A stretch of 64,000 bases of DNA from Pseudomonas frederiksbergensis (GCF_035751725.1 NZ_CP142104.1:4712001-4776000); one strand, 5' to 3'; counted from the first letter of the stretch, positions 8,300 through 18,522 are shown. Made by a program: numbers and translations. The notes: generated by a model from the sequence alone, not told the origin.

Positions 8300-9334
8300 A
8301 TGTCCACTACCCTGTTCAGCCTGGCCTTCGGCGTCGGCACCCAAAACCGTGAAGGCGCCTGGCTGGAAGTCTTCTACGCACAGCCATTGCTCAACCCAGC
8401 AGCCGAGATTGTCGCAGCCATCGCGCCAATCCTTGGCTACAGCGAAGGCAACCAGGCCATTACCTTTACCACCGCCCAAGCCTCACAACTGGCCGAGGCA
8501 CTGCGTAGCGTCGATGCCGCGCAAGCCAAGCTGCTGACCCGCCTGGCCGAAAGCCACAAGCCACTGGTCGCCACCCTGCTGGCCGAAGACGGCCAACTGA
8601 GCTCCACCCCTGAGGCGTACCTCAAGCTGCACCTGCTGTCCCATCGCCTGGTCAAGCCCCACGGCCTGAACCTGGCGGGCATTTTCCCACTGTTGCCGAA
8701 CGTGGCCTGGACCAGCCAGGGCGCGATCGACCTGGCGGAACTGGCCGAGCACCAGCTCGAAGCCCGCCTGCGCGGCGAGCTGCTGGAAGTGTTCTCGGTG
8801 GACAAGTTCCCGAAAATGACCGACTACGTGGTCCCGGCCGGCGTGCGCATCGCCGATGCCGCGCGTCTGCGCCTGGGCGCCTACGTGGGCGAAGGCACCA
8901 CGGTCATGCACGAAGGTTTCGTCAACTTCAACGCCGGCACCGAAGGCCCGGGCATGATCGAAGGCCGTGTCTCGGCGGGCGTGTTCGTCGGCAAGGGTTC
9001 GGACCTGGGCGGCGGTTGCTCGACCATGGGCACCCTGTCGGGCGGCGGCAACATCGTGATCAAGGTGGGCGAAGGCTGCCTGATCGGCGCCAATGCCGGC
9101 ATCGGCATCCCGCTGGGCGACCGCAACACCGTGGAGTCGGGCCTGTACGTGACCGCTGGCACCAAAGTGAAGCTGCTGGACGAAAACAACCAACTGGTGA
9201 AAGTGGTCAAGGCCCGCGACCTGGCCGGCCAACCCGACCTGTTGTTCCGCCGCAACTCCGAGACCGGCGCGGTGGAATGCAAGACGCACAAGTCGGCCAT
9301 CGAGCTGAACGAAGCACTGCACGCACACAACTAA
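8300..9334 (+). CDS. dapD: 2,3,4,5-tetrahydropyridine-2,6-dicarboxylate N-succinyltransferase
   Basis: 344 residues; transfers succinate from succinyl-CoA to tetrahydrodipicolinate, the first step of the succinylase branch of DAP synthesis. The C-terminal half is a left-handed beta-helix of hexapeptide repeats (ADAARLRLGAYVGEGTTVM, GGGCSTMGTLSGGGNIVIKV, GCLIGANAGIGIPLGD). The length fits the long, actinobacterial/Pseudomonas-type DapD with its own N-terminal domain rather than the 274-residue E. coli type. AGAGGT lies before the ATG. Confidence 0.96.
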   Translation: MSTTLFSLAFGVGTQNREGAWLEVFYAQPLLNPAAEIVAAIAPILGYSEGNQAITFTTAQASQLAEALRSVDAAQAKLLTRLAESHKPLVATLLAEDGQLSSTPEAYLKLHLLSHRLVKPHGLNLAGIFPLLPNVAWTSQGAIDLAELAEHQLEARLRGELLEVFSVDKFPKMTDYVVPAGVRIADAARLRLGAYVGEGTTVMHEGFVNFNAGTEGPGMIEGRVSAGVFVGKGSDLGGGCSTMGTLSGGGNIVIKVGEGCLIGANAGIGIPLGDRNTVESGLYVTAGTKVKLLDENNQLVKVVKARDLAGQPDLLFRRNSETGAVECKTHKSAIELNEALHAHN

Positions 9335-9346
9335 GCTCCCCCCTCA

Positions 9347-9374
9347 CCTGTGGGAGCGAGACAGCTCCCACAGG
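9347..9374. repeat. REP hairpin
   Basis: CCTGTGGGAGC/GCTCCCACAGG, an 11-pair perfect stem with a six-base loop just after dapD. It may act as a transcript end although no T-run follows. Confidence 0.7.
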
Positions 9375-9405
9375 GTCCGGCGTAACTCCAGCAGGGCCCG
9401 AAAGC

Positions 9406-10611
9406 ATGTTGATTCAATCCCCCTGGCGTGCCGATTTCCCGGCCGTCGCTGCCCTGCAACGGCAAGGCCAGACTTACCTGGACAATGCCGCCACCACACA
9501 AAAGCCCCAAGTCCTGCTCGACGCACTGGCGTATTACTACGCCAACGGCGCCGCCAATGTGCACCGGGCTCAACACTTGCCCGGCGCCCTGGCCACCCAG
9601 GCATTCGAAGACAGTCGCGCCAAGGTTTCGCAATGGCTCAACGCGGGAGACTGCGGGCAGGTGGTTTTCACCCACGGCGCCACTTCGGCGTTGAACCTCC
9701 TCGCCTACGGATTGGAACATCTGTTCAACCCGGGCGATGAGATTGTCATCAGCGCCCTGGAGCATCACGCCAACCTGCTGCCCTGGCAGCAACTGGCCGA
9801 GCGGCGCGCGTTGACGCTGGTGGTGCTGCCGCTGGACACCGACGGCATGATCGACAGCACAGCCGCCGCAGAGCTGATCGGACCGCGCACACGCCTGTTG
9901 GCCGTCAGCCAGTTATCCAATGTTCTCGGCACCTGGCAGCCGCTGCCGGCCCTGCTGGCGATGGCCAAGGCACAGGGCGCGCTGACGGTCATTGATGGCG
10001 CCCAGGGCGTGGTCCACGGCCGTCATGATGTGCAGGCCTTGGGCTGCGATTTCTACGTGTTCTCCAGCCACAAACTCTACGGCCCCGAAGGCTTGGGCGT
10101 GCTGTTCGGCCGCACAGAAGCGCTCAGTCAGCTGCGTCACTGGCAGTTTGGCGGCGAAATGGTGCAGCAAGCCGACTACCACAGCGCAACCTTTCGTGTG
10201 GCGCCGCTGGGTTTGGAAGCGGGGACGCCGCCCATTGCCAGCGTGATCGGCCTGGGGGCGACGCTGGATTATCTGTCCAATCTGGACGGGCAAGCAGTCT
10301 TGGACCATGAAGCAGCGCTGCACGACTATTTGATTGGCGGCCTGTTGGCGCGCAACGGCGTGCGCCTGGTGGGCAATCCACAACTGGCCCTGGCCAGCTT
10401 CGTGGTCGAAGGCATCCACAACGCTGACCTGGCGCACCTGCTGACTGAGCAAGGCATTGCCGTGCGTGCCGGGCATCACTGCGCGATGCCGCTGTTCAAG
10501 CATTTGAAGCTTTCCGGGGCAATCCGGGTGTCGCTGGCGTTGTACAACGACTCCGCCGATATCGAGCGTTTCTTCGAGGCCTTGGACCAGGCCCTGGAGA
10601 TGTTGCGATGA
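9406..10611 (+). CDS. csdA: Cysteine desulfurase of the CSD system
   Basis: 401 residues, PLP enzyme of the class II (SufS/CsdA) desulfurases, releasing sulfur from cysteine as a persulfide. Seen: TYLDNAATTQKP at the N-terminus, SALEHHANLLPWQ, the Schiff-base lysine K223 in SSHKLYGPEG, and the persulfide cysteine C359 in GHHCAMPL. The start at 9406 (MLIQSPWRADFPAV) follows AGGGCC. The 4-base overlap with csdE and the adjacent tcdA identify it as CsdA rather than SufS; no suf or isc genes are nearby. Confidence 0.93.
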   Translation: MLIQSPWRADFPAVAALQRQGQTYLDNAATTQKPQVLLDALAYYYANGAANVHRAQHLPGALATQAFEDSRAKVSQWLNAGDCGQVVFTHGATSALNLLAYGLEHLFNPGDEIVISALEHHANLLPWQQLAERRALTLVVLPLDTDGMIDSTAAAELIGPRTRLLAVSQLSNVLGTWQPLPALLAMAKAQGALTVIDGAQGVVHGRHDVQALGCDFYVFSSHKLYGPEGLGVLFGRTEALSQLRHWQFGGEMVQQADYHSATFRVAPLGLEAGTPPIASVIGLGATLDYLSNLDGQAVLDHEAALHDYLIGGLLARNGVRLVGNPQLALASFVVEGIHNADLAHLLTEQGIAVRAGHHCAMPLFKHLKLSGAIRVSLALYNDSADIERFFEALDQALEMLR

Positions 10612-11012
10612 ACTTGCCTGACGATGCTGTCGCCGCTCTGCAGATTTTCCAGGACGCCTCAGGCTGGGAACAACGCGCCCGAATGCTGATGCAATGGGGC
10701 GAACGCCTGCCGCCACTGAACGACGCAGACAAGTGCGAGGCCAACCTCGTCCATGGCTGTGAAAGCCAGGTCTGGCTGGTGGGGCGGTTGCACGACGGGC
10801 ACTGGCAGTTTGCCGCCAACAGCGATGCGCGGTTGATCCGGGGGTTGGTGGCGTTGCTGCTGGCGCGGGTCAATGGCTTATCCACTGAAGAATTACGGCA
10901 GGTGGACTTGTCGGACTGGTTCAATCAGCTGGGGTTGTCGCGACAGTTGTCACCGTCGCGCAGCAATGGCTTGAATGCGGTGCTACAGCGGATGCGCGAA
11001 TTGGCGCAATAG
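10608..11012 (+). CDS. csdE: Sulfur acceptor CsdE (SufE family)
   Basis: 134 residues, SufE fold. It accepts the persulfide from CsdA on the conserved cysteine C51 in VHGCESQVW. Translation is coupled to csdA (start overlaps its stop). The partner downstream, tcdA, is on the opposite strand and convergent. SufE is the only real alternative and is less likely given the csdA-csdE-tcdA neighbourhood known from E. coli. Confidence 0.92.
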   Translation: MNLPDDAVAALQIFQDASGWEQRARMLMQWGERLPPLNDADKCEANLVHGCESQVWLVGRLHDGHWQFAANSDARLIRGLVALLLARVNGLSTEELRQVDLSDWFNQLGLSRQLSPSRSNGLNAVLQRMRELAQ

Positions 11013-11025
11013 CTGTGGCGAGCGG

Positions 11026-11838
11026 TCACTGTTCGGGCTTGACCCTGTCTGTCGGCCGCCGCACGCCCGCCACGATCTTATCCACAGCCTTGGTCGCCGC
11101 GACCATGCCAAACGTCGCCGTGACCATCATCACCGCGCCAAACCCTCCGGCGCAGTCAAGCTTGACGCCGTCACCGACAAAACTTTTCTGCAAGCAAATG
11201 CTGCCATCGGGTTTCGGATAGCGCAGTTGTTCGGTGGAGAACACACAAGGCACGCTGTAATGACGGGTCACGGTGCGGGAGAAACCGTAGTCGCGGCGCA
11301 AGGTAGAGCGCACCTTCGAGGCCAGCGGATCGTTGAACGTGCGATTGAGGTCGCAGACCTGGATCAGCGTCGGGTCGATCTGCCCGCCCGCACCGCCGGT
11401 CGTGATGATCTGGATCTTGCGGCGCTTGCACCAGGCGATCAATGCGGCCTTGGCGTTGACGCTGTCGATGCAGTCGATCACACAATCGATGTTCGGCGTG
11501 ATGTACTCGGCCATCGTGTCACGGGTCACGAAGTCCGCCACCGCGTGCACGGTGCAATCGGGATTGATGCCGCGCAGCCGCTCGGCCATCACCTCGACCT
11601 TGGGCTTGCCGACGGTGCTGTCCAGGGCATGCAACTGGCGGTTGGCGTTGCTGACGCAGACGTCGTCCAGGTCGAACAGTGAAATCTCGCCCACGCCGCA
11701 ACGGGCAATGGCTTCCGCTGCCCAGGAACCGACGCCACCAACGCCGACAATCGCCACATGGGCCGCCCGCAAGCGCTCCAGGCCATCGAGGCCATACAAA
11801 CGGGCAATGCCGGCAAACCGTGGATCTTCTGTACTCAT
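11026..11838 (-). CDS. tcdA: tRNA threonylcarbamoyladenosine dehydratase
   Basis: 270 residues, E1-like/ThiF-MoeB fold. It uses ATP to cyclise t6A37 to ct6A in tRNA, fed by CsdA-CsdE. The nucleotide loop is VGVGGVGSWAAEAIAR (residues 31-46), then LFDLDDVCVSNANRQ and the second half IDCIDSVNAKAALIAWC; the C-terminal helix ATKAVDKIVAG is typical of TcdA. Two ATGs lie six bases apart (11844 and 11838); the inner one is preferred because GGGG is eight bases upstream of it but only two or three from the first. Confidence 0.94.
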   Translation of the reverse strand: MSTEDPRFAGIARLYGLDGLERLRAAHVAIVGVGGVGSWAAEAIARCGVGEISLFDLDDVCVSNANRQLHALDSTVGKPKVEVMAERLRGINPDCTVHAVADFVTRDTMAEYITPNIDCVIDCIDSVNAKAALIAWCKRRKIQIITTGGAGGQIDPTLIQVCDLNRTFNDPLASKVRSTLRRDYGFSRTVTRHYSVPCVFSTEQLRYPKPDGSICLQKSFVGDGVKLDCAGGFGAVMMVTATFGMVAATKAVDKIVAGVRRPTDRVKPEQ

Positions 11839-12011
11839 GACCATTACCCCAAAAACCGGCGCGCATTATAGGGCTTTGCCGCAGGTTTTGTGTTCCAACT
11901 GACGGGAGCGCAGGCCCATGCCGGTCGTTTTGCTATAAGATAACCGCCATTTTGCGCGAGCCAGCCCGCTCCCGCACCAGCCTTGCGTCCACATTCTTTT
12001 CCGGAGCTTCC

Positions 12012-13163
12012 ATGACGGCCCACGCCGACCTCTCGCCGACCCTGCAACTCGCCTGCGACCTGATCCGCCGCCCGTCCGTGACGCCGGCGGATGCCGACTG
12101 CCAGAAACTGATGATGCAGCGCCTGGGCGACGCCGGTTTCAAGCTCGAGCCGATGCGCATCGAGGATGTGGATAACTTCTGGGCCAGCCATGGCAAGCAT
12201 GACGGCCCGGTGTTGTGCTTCGCCGGTCACACCGATGTGGTGCCCACCGGTCCGGTGCAGGCTTGGCAGCTCGACCCGTTCGACGCGGTCATCGACGAAC
12301 ACGGCATGCTTTGCGGTCGTGGCGCAGCGGACATGAAAGGCAGCCTGGCGGCAATGGTCGTGGCGGCGGAACGGTTTGTCGCCGATTACCCGGACCACAA
12401 GGGCTCGCTGACCTTCCTGATCACCAGCGATGAAGAAGGCCCGGCCCACCACGGCACCAAGGCCGTGGTTGAACGCCTCAAGGCCCGCCAGGAACGACTG
12501 GACTGGTGCATCGTCGGCGAGCCGTCGAGTACCACGTTGGTGGGCGATGTGGTCAAGAACGGCCGTCGCGGTTCCCTCGGCGCGAAGCTGACCGTGCGCG
12601 GCAAGCAAGGCCACGTGGCGTATCCACACCTGGCGAAGAACCCGATCCATCTGGCCGCGCCGGCCCTCGCCGAGTTGGCCGCCGAGCATTGGGACCACGG
12701 CAACGATTTCTTCCCGCCGACCAGCTTCCAGATCTCCAACCTCAATTCCGGCACCGGCGCGACCAACGTGATCCCCGGCGACCTGGAGGCGATCTTCAAT
12801 TTCCGTTTCTCCACCGAGTCCACTGTCGAAGGCCTGCAACAGCGCGTCGCCGATATCCTCGACAAGCATCAGTTGGACTGGCACATCGACTGGGCCTTGT
12901 CCGGCCTGCCGTTCCTGACCGAGCCGGGTGCGCTGCTGGATGCCGTGTCGTCGAGCATCAGGGACGTGACGGGGCGTGAGACCAAAGCTTCCACCAGCGG
13001 CGGCACCTCGGATGGTCGTTTCATCGCCACCATGGGCACGCAAGTCGTGGAACTGGGGCCGGTCAACGCGACCATCCACCAGGTCAACGAACGCGTATTG
13101 GCGGCCGATCTCGACGTGCTCACCGAGATCTACTACAAGACGCTGATCAAGTTGCTCGCCTGA
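12012..13163 (+). CDS. dapE: Succinyl-diaminopimelate desuccinylase
   Basis: 383 residues, M20 di-zinc hydrolase that removes succinate from N-succinyl-LL-DAP. Metal and catalytic residues are in place: [10 protein letters not shown] (H73, D75), [12 protein letters not shown] (bridging D107), TSDEEGPA (general base E141 and ligand E142), and [11 protein letters not shown] near the end with the oxyanion region; the last ligand is the His in [13 protein letters not shown] precedes the ATG at 12012. The stop overlaps the rlmA start by one base. Confidence 0.96.
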   Translation: MTAHADLSPTLQLACDLIRRPSVTPADADCQKLMMQRLGDAGFKLEPMRIEDVDNFWASHGKHDGPVLCFAGHTDVVPTGPVQAWQLDPFDAVIDEHGMLCGRGAADMKGSLAAMVVAAERFVADYPDHKGSLTFLITSDEEGPAHHGTKAVVERLKARQERLDWCIVGEPSSTTLVGDVVKNGRRGSLGAKLTVRGKQGHVAYPHLAKNPIHLAAPALAELAAEHWDHGNDFFPPTSFQISNLNSGTGATNVIPGDLEAIFNFRFSTESTVEGLQQRVADILDKHQLDWHIDWALSGLPFLTEPGALLDAVSSSIRDVTGRETKASTSGGTSDGRFIATMGTQVVELGPVNATIHQVNERVLAADLDVLTEIYYKTLIKLLA

Positions 13164-13972
13164 TGCTCGCCTGCCCAATCTGCAGTGAACCGCTGAACCC
13201 GGTGGACAACGGCGTGGTATGCCCCGCCGGGCATCGGTTCGACCGTGCGCGGCAGGGTTACTTGAACCTGCTGCCGGTACAGCACAAGAACAGCCGCGAC
13301 CCTGGCGACAACCAGGCGATGGTCGAAGCCCGCCGCGACTTTCTCAACGCTGGGCACTACGCCCCGGTCGCCCGGCGCCTTGCCGAGCTGGCCGCCGAAC
13401 GCGCGCCTGGACGCTGGCTCGACATCGGTTGCGGCGAAGGCTATTACACCGCGCAGATCGCCGACGCCCTGCCTAACGCGGATGGCTACGCCCTGGACAT
13501 CTCTCGCGAGGCGGTCAAGCGCGCCTGCAGACGCAACCCGCAACTGACCTGGTTGATCGCCAGCATGGCCCGGGTACCGCTGGCCGACGGCTGCTGCCAG
13601 TTCCTCGCCAGCGTGTTCAGCCCGCTGGACTGGCAAGAGGCCAAGCGCTTGCTCAGCCCCGGCGGCGGCCTGATGAAAGTCGGCCCCACCGCCGGCCACC
13701 TGATGGAGTTGCGTGAGCGCCTGTACGACGAGGTGCGCGAGTACAGCGACGACAAACACCTGGCCCTGGTGCCGCCGGGCATGGCGCTGGATCACAGCGA
13801 AACGCTCGAATTCAAACTGGTGCTCACCCAAGGCCAGGACCGCGCCAACCTGCTGGCGATGACGCCTCATGGCTGGCGCGCCAGCGCCGAGCGCCGCGCC
13901 AGCGTGATCGAGCAGGCCGAACCGTTCGAAGTCACGGTGTCGATGCGCTACGATTATTTCATTCTTCAATAA
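13163..13972 (+). CDS. rlmA: 23S rRNA (guanine-N1)-methyltransferase RlmA
   Basis: 269 residues. The N-terminal zinc knuckle uses C4, C7, C20 and H24 (ACPICSEP...CPAGHRF); the methyltransferase core carries GRWLDIGCGEGYYT as SAM motif I and SVFSPLDWQEAKRLLSPGG. It methylates a guanine in 23S rRNA (G745 in E. coli). Start and stop are shared with dapE (TGATG), so the two are likely co-translated. Confidence 0.93.
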   Translation: MLACPICSEPLNPVDNGVVCPAGHRFDRARQGYLNLLPVQHKNSRDPGDNQAMVEARRDFLNAGHYAPVARRLAELAAERAPGRWLDIGCGEGYYTAQIADALPNADGYALDISREAVKRACRRNPQLTWLIASMARVPLADGCCQFLASVFSPLDWQEAKRLLSPGGGLMKVGPTAGHLMELRERLYDEVREYSDDKHLALVPPGMALDHSETLEFKLVLTQGQDRANLLAMTPHGWRASAERRASVIEQAEPFEVTVSMRYDYFILQ

Positions 13973-14051
13973 TTAACCTTGGGCCCCGGGCGATTGCCTG
14001 GGGCCAGTTAAATCCGCGAATGGATTTTTCAAGACCGCAGCGAGGACATCC

Positions 14052-14429
14052 ATGCGCCAACCCGATATCGAGATTTACCTGAAGGACGCCGACGTCGACC
14101 ACAAGGCCATCGCCCATTGGCTCGGCGAGGCACTGGGCCCGTGCAGCGACTGGGTGCAGAAAGGCCAGACCTACAAGTGCAAGGCCGGCGGTATCCCGGT
14201 GACCTGGCTACCCAAGGCCGTAGGGAAATGGAACAGCTTGTACCTGGAAAGCGACCAGACCCCGTGGGAAGACGATATCGCCTGCGCCCGCGCCGCCTTC
14301 GCCGCGTTGAACGTCGAAGTGCGCTGTGCACCGGGCTCGTGGGTGGAGGAAGAAGGCGAGGAATCGGCAGACCGCTGGATTCGGATCAGCGCCGATGGAG
14401 AAGAAGAGATTACCTGGAAGACGGCGTGA
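14052..14429 (+). CDS. Conserved hypothetical protein
   Basis: 125 residues, soluble, acidic, with no signal peptide. The pattern YLKDADVDHKAIAHWLGEAL, then GIPVTWLPKAVGKWNSLYLES and a C-terminal WIRISADGEEEITWKTA does not match a family I can name. GAGGAC is located before the ATG. It stands alone between rlmA and a REP hairpin; the reading frame has clear coding character (GC-rich third positions) and no competing frame. Confidence 0.75.
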   Translation: MRQPDIEIYLKDADVDHKAIAHWLGEALGPCSDWVQKGQTYKCKAGGIPVTWLPKAVGKWNSLYLESDQTPWEDDIACARAAFAALNVEVRCAPGSWVEEEGEESADRWIRISADGEEEITWKTA

Positions 14430-14458
14430 CGTTGATTTAGCGCCTGGCGATGGTTCCA

Positions 14459-14486
14459 TGTGGGAGCGAGCCTGCTCGCTCCCACA
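14459..14486. repeat. REP hairpin
   Basis: TGTGGGAGCGAG-CCTG-CTCGCTCCCACA, a perfect 12-pair stem between two convergent genes. Confidence 0.75.
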
Positions 14487-14515
14487 ATGGGTTTTGTGTT
14501 GCCAGTGAGTATGGC

Positions 14516-14725
14516 TTACAACCCCACCACATCCTCAGCCTGCAAGCCCTTCTGCCCTTCCACGACCGCGTATTCGACCTGCTGGCCTTCGGTCAGTGAA
14601 CGGTGGCCTTCGCCACGGATCGCGCGGTAATGCACGAACACATCCGCGCCGCCTTCGCGCTGGATGAAGCCGTAGCCCTTCGCGTCATTGAACCACTTCA
14701 CACTGCCGGTTTCCCGTGCTGCCAT
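14516..14725 (-). CDS. Cold-shock domain protein (CspA family)
   Basis: 69 residues, a single OB-fold cold-shock domain with both RNA-binding motifs: [15 protein letters not shown] (RNP1) and ADVFVHY (RNP2). It would bind single-stranded RNA or DNA. The ATG at 14725 (MAARETG) has GAGTGAGC upstream; the open frame continues further but the extra residues are not cold-shock-like. The upstream 240 bases up to plsB hold its leader and the divergent plsB promoter. Confidence 0.93.
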   Translation of the reverse strand: MAARETGSVKWFNDAKGYGFIQREGGADVFVHYRAIRGEGHRSLTEGQQVEYAVVEGQKGLQAEDVVGL

Positions 14726-14962
14726 GATGCTCACTCCGATTTTTATTTTTAGAGTCGGCTTTTCCCGCCCAACCGCAAAAGGCGAAGCCGTACGAACCAA
14801 GTTACCGTCCGGCCATCCATGGAAGGCCGGAGCAGCTACTGGCCGAGTATATGACACACGCAAAAACTCTCAACTGACTTTACTTCGCTGCTTTTTTGCC
14901 GATTTTCGACGAATCCGGCACACTGGCGCCCGCGTCATCCCATCCACTCATGCAGAAGCCGT

Positions 14963-17461
14963 ATGACCCGCTCCCCGTTCCGCCGTCTTGTGTTTGGCAC
15001 CCTGCGCCGACTGTTGTACCTCTGGGTTCGCTCCGAGACGATCAACCAGTCGTCCTTCACCCTCAACCTCGACCGCAGCCGTCCGGTGTTCTACGTCCTG
15101 CAAGATCCTTCGCTTACCGACCTGGCGGTGCTCGATACCGAGTGCACCAAGGCCGGTCTGCCACGCCCGGTGCTGCCGGTCGCGGTGGGCAACCTGCTGG
15201 AGCCGGCGGCGTTCTTCTACCTGACACCGGCGCCGGACTGGCTCGGGCGCCAGGACAAGCGCGGTGCGCCGCCCACCTTGACGCGGCTGGTCGACGCCCT
15301 GACCCATGACGCCGCCGAAGACGCGCAAATCATCCCGGTCAGCGTGTTCTGGGGCCAGTCGCCGGACAGCGAATCCAGCCCATGGAAACTGTTGTTCGCC
15401 GACAGTTGGGCCGTCACCGGGCGCCTGCGTCGGCTGTTGAGCATCATGATCCTGGGGCGCAAGACGCGTGTGCAATTTTCCGCGCCGATCCACCTGCGCG
15501 AACTGATCGAGCACGATAAAGGCCATGAACGCACGGTGCGCATGGCCCAGCGGATCCTGCGGGTACACTTCCGCAATCTGAAAGCGGCTGTCATCGGCCC
15601 TGACATTTCCCATCGACGCAACCTGGTCAAGGGCCTGCTGAACCAGCCACTGGTCAAGCAGGCGATTGCCGAGGAAGCCGAGCGGGAAAAGATCTCCCCG
15701 GAAAAAGCCAAGGCCCAGGCCCTGCGCTACGGCAACGAGATCGCCTCGGACTATACCTACACCGCGATCCGCTTCCTGGAGGTGGTGCTGAGCTGGTTCT
15801 GGAACAAGATCTACGACGGCATCAAGGTCAACCACATCGAAGGCGTACAGAACGTTGCCCAAGGCCACGAAGTCATCTACGTGCCGTGCCACCGCAGCCA
15901 CATCGATTACCTGCTGCTGTCGTACCTGCTGTTCCGCAACGGCCTGACGCCCCCGCACATCGCCGCCGGCATCAACCTCAACATGCCGGTGATCGGTAGC
16001 CTGCTACGCCGTGGCGGGGCGTTCTTCATGCGCCGCACCTTCAAGGGCAACCCGCTCTACACCGCGGTTTTCAACGAATACCTGCATACGCTGTTCACCA
16101 AAGGCTTCCCGGTGGAGTATTTCGTCGAGGGCGGTCGCTCGCGCACCGGGCGCATGCTGCAACCCAAGACCGGCATGCTTGCCATCACCCTGCGCAGCTT
16201 CCTGCGTTCATCGCGCATGCCGATCGTGTTCGTGCCGGTCTACATCGGTTATGAACGGGTGCTGGAAGGCCGCACCTACCTGGGCGAATTGCGCGGGGCG
16301 AGCAAGAAAAAAGAATCGATTTTCGACATCTTCAAGGTCATCGGCGCGCTCAAGCAACGCTTCGGCCAAGTGGCGGTGAACTTCGGCGAGCCGATCAAAC
16401 TGGCGGAATTCCTCGACGGCGAACAACCCGGTTGGCGCCAGCAGGAACTGGGCCCTCAGTTCAAGCCGGCCTGGCTCAACGCGACCACCAACCGTCTGGG
16501 TGAGCGCGTAGCCCGGCACCTGAACGAAGCCGCAGCCATCAACCCGGTCAACCTCGTCGCGCTGGCATTGTTGTCGACCAGCCGCCTGGCCCTGGACGAC
16601 CAGGCCATGGCCCGGGTGCTGGACTTGTACCTCGCGTTGCTGCGCAAAGTGCCTTACTCCCCCCACACCACCTTGCCTGAGGGCGATGGCCGGGCGTTGA
16701 TCGAGCACGTCAAAGGCATGGACCTGCTGTCGGAACAGAGCGATGCCCTGGGCAAGATTCTGTACCTGGACGAGCAGAACGCGGTGCTGATGACCTACTA
16801 CCGCAACAACGTACTGCACATCTTCGCGCTGCCGGCGCTGCTGGCGAGCTTCTTCCAGAGCAGCTCGCGTATGAGTCGCGAACAGATCCTGCGCTATACC
16901 CACGCGCTGTATCCGTACCTGCAATCGGAGCTGTTCATTCGTTGGTCGACGGAAGAACTGGACGGCGTGGTCGACCAATGGCTCGAGGCATTTGTCGAGC
17001 AAGGCCTGCTGCGTTTCGAGAAAGACCTTTATTTGCGTCCGGCGCCAAGTTCGCGGCACTTCGTGCTGCTGACGCTGCTGTCAAAAAGCATCGCCCAGAC
17101 CTTGCAGCGCTTCTACATGACCGTGTCGCTGCTGCTCAACAGCGGGCAAAACTCCATCAGCGCCGAAGAGCTGGAAGATCTCTGCACCGTCATGGCCCAG
17201 CGCCTGTCTATCCTGCATGGCCTGAATGCGCCGGAATTCTTCGACAAGAGCCTGTTCCGCCACTTTATCCAGACAATGCTCGACCTCGACGTACTGCGCC
17301 GCGACGAGGCCGGCAAACTCAGCTACCACGAGCTGCTCGGCGAACTGGCCGAAGGAGCAGCCAAGCGCGTGCTGCCGGCGGAGATTCGTTTGTCGATCCG
17401 CCAGGTAGCGCTACATCGCAGCGAAGATGCCACGCAGATCGCCGTCAGCCCTGACATCTGA
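14963..17461 (+). CDS. plsB: Glycerol-3-phosphate 1-O-acyltransferase
   Basis: 832 residues, inner-membrane-bound; makes lysophosphatidate from glycerol-3-phosphate and acyl-CoA/acyl-ACP. The four acyltransferase blocks are present: HRSHID (catalytic H310 and D315), [32 protein letters not shown] and [10 protein letters not shown]. The length matches the PlsB family. It starts at an ATG 235 bases from the divergent cold-shock gene. Confidence 0.96.
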   Translation: MTRSPFRRLVFGTLRRLLYLWVRSETINQSSFTLNLDRSRPVFYVLQDPSLTDLAVLDTECTKAGLPRPVLPVAVGNLLEPAAFFYLTPAPDWLGRQDKRGAPPTLTRLVDALTHDAAEDAQIIPVSVFWGQSPDSESSPWKLLFADSWAVTGRLRRLLSIMILGRKTRVQFSAPIHLRELIEHDKGHERTVRMAQRILRVHFRNLKAAVIGPDISHRRNLVKGLLNQPLVKQAIAEEAEREKISPEKAKAQALRYGNEIASDYTYTAIRFLEVVLSWFWNKIYDGIKVNHIEGVQNVAQGHEVIYVPCHRSHIDYLLLSYLLFRNGLTPPHIAAGINLNMPVIGSLLRRGGAFFMRRTFKGNPLYTAVFNEYLHTLFTKGFPVEYFVEGGRSRTGRMLQPKTGMLAITLRSFLRSSRMPIVFVPVYIGYERVLEGRTYLGELRGASKKKESIFDIFKVIGALKQRFGQVAVNFGEPIKLAEFLDGEQPGWRQQELGPQFKPAWLNATTNRLGERVARHLNEAAAINPVNLVALALLSTSRLALDDQAMARVLDLYLALLRKVPYSPHTTLPEGDGRALIEHVKGMDLLSEQSDALGKILYLDEQNAVLMTYYRNNVLHIFALPALLASFFQSSSRMSREQILRYTHALYPYLQSELFIRWSTEELDGVVDQWLEAFVEQGLLRFEKDLYLRPAPSSRHFVLLTLLSKSIAQTLQRFYMTVSLLLNSGQNSISAEELEDLCTVMAQRLSILHGLNAPEFFDKSLFRHFIQTMLDLDVLRRDEAGKLSYHELLGELAEGAAKRVLPAEIRLSIRQVALHRSEDATQIAVSPDI

Positions 17462-17647
17462 AATTTACCAAGGACTCATCGTGAGCATGGAACGCTTGCG
17501 GTGAGTGGCTGGGTACTCGAGAGGCATACTCCGACGCTTCGCAGCGGCCGAGGCGACGTCAAACGGAGAAAAGACCTACAGAAAATTTGGGCGCAGCGCT
17601 CTAGGATGAACTCACGTCAACATCGACGTATTGAAAAGGAATTCAAC

Positions 17648-17995
17648 ATGAGCCAACACACCATCCAAGCGTCCATTCACTTGCCTGACAATGTTCAACT
17701 CCCTGAAAGCGGAGGCACATACGTCACTTTCGAAACGCCGCATACCTCCAGCGGCCATGGCGGCAACCAGATACCGAAAAAGCCATGGATCGTCAGTTTT
17801 ACCATCGACAGCGACATCGCCACCGAAGGCGAAGAATTTTCGGTGACCGCGCAAATCAACGCCCCTGGTCCCCTTTTCCTGAACACTGCGCACACGTTCA
17901 TCTGGAACGGCGGCGATCAGAAAGTTGATATCAATCTGACTCTTGCGCAAGTAACGGACACCGAAGAGGCTCTGCCATTCACGTTCGGCTCCTGA
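17648..17995 (+). CDS. Small beta-rich protein, likely YbaY-like domain without signal peptide
   Basis: 115 residues, no signal peptide, no lipobox. The C-terminal part (PWIVSFTIDSDIATEGEEF, then SVTAQINAPGPLFLNTAHT) can be aligned with the next gene's YbaY domain (PLPFKLSYDPAQVKPGHRY, then AVSARIEVDGQLMFITTEQ): same order of P..F, D.A...G..[FY].V.A.I...G.L.F..T. AAGGA sits eight bases before the ATG. It therefore looks like a diverged cytoplasmic paralogue next to its lipoprotein relative. This relation is my own by-eye alignment, not a known annotation. Confidence 0.75.
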   Translation: MSQHTIQASIHLPDNVQLPESGGTYVTFETPHTSSGHGGNQIPKKPWIVSFTIDSDIATEGEEFSVTAQINAPGPLFLNTAHTFIWNGGDQKVDINLTLAQVTDTEEALPFTFGS

Positions 17996-18037
17996 GTCGC
18001 AACGTTCAGGTGGATTTATTAGCCTAAATCCTCCAGA

Positions 18038-18076
18038 TTCCCTTTGGCGCCGGCATGTCGCTGGCGTCAAAGGGAA
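18038..18076. other. Intergenic hairpin
   Basis: TTCCCTTTGGCGCC pairs with GGCGTCAAAGGGAA (one mismatch) around a loop of about 11 bases, between the two YbaY-like genes. No T-run follows; it could be a processing site or weak terminator. Confidence 0.5.
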
Positions 18077-18088
18077 AGGTAATGACCC

Positions 18089-18493
18089 ATGAAAAAATTT
18101 GCTCTGCTTACCTCCATGGCCTTACTGGCCGCTTGCCAATCGGCAACGCCACCCACCGCAACCGTCGAATCCCTTGACGGTGAAGTCTTTTACTTGCAAC
18201 GCATCGCCTTGCCGCCCACGGCAACCTTGACCGTGAGCCTGCAAGACGTTTCCCTTGCCGACGCCGCAGCGGTGGTGATCGATGAGCAGCGTGGCCAGGT
18301 CGAAGGACAGGTCCCTTTACCATTCAAGCTCAGTTATGATCCGGCGCAGGTCAAGCCCGGCCATCGTTATGCCGTGAGCGCCCGCATCGAAGTCGACGGC
18401 CAGTTGATGTTCATCACCACTGAACAGCACACCGTGCAGCTCGATGGCAAAGATCCGCAGCCGTTGAAGATCCGCGTCAACGCCGCACGCTGA
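18089..18493 (+). CDS. YbaY-family lipoprotein
   Basis: 134 residues. A lipoprotein signal peptide ends in LLAAC (C16), followed by one YbaY/YscW-type beta domain: DGEVFYLQRIALPPTATLTV, then VSLADAAAVVIDEQRG, PLPFKLSYDPAQVKPGHRYA and a C-terminal TTEQHTVQLDG. Function in this family is not settled; it is an envelope protein. The DUF4197 gene follows after 29 bases. Confidence 0.88.
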   Translation: MKKFALLTSMALLAACQSATPPTATVESLDGEVFYLQRIALPPTATLTVSLQDVSLADAAAVVIDEQRGQVEGQVPLPFKLSYDPAQVKPGHRYAVSARIEVDGQLMFITTEQHTVQLDGKDPQPLKIRVNAAR

Positions 18494-18522
18494 GTCCTGT
18501 TCCACTCCTCAAGGAAGCTGCC

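Noticed and set aside
9016..9405. N-terminal extension of csdA reaching into dapD
   Set aside because: The extension overlaps dapD in another frame; csdA homologues begin at 9406.
11844..13178. 444-codon frame antisense to dapE
   Set aside because: dapE has all metal ligands; the antisense frame is a by-product of codon bias.
17501..17647. Upstream extension of the 115-residue protein
   Set aside because: AAGGA directly before ATG 17648; the extension is basic and without similarity to the rest.
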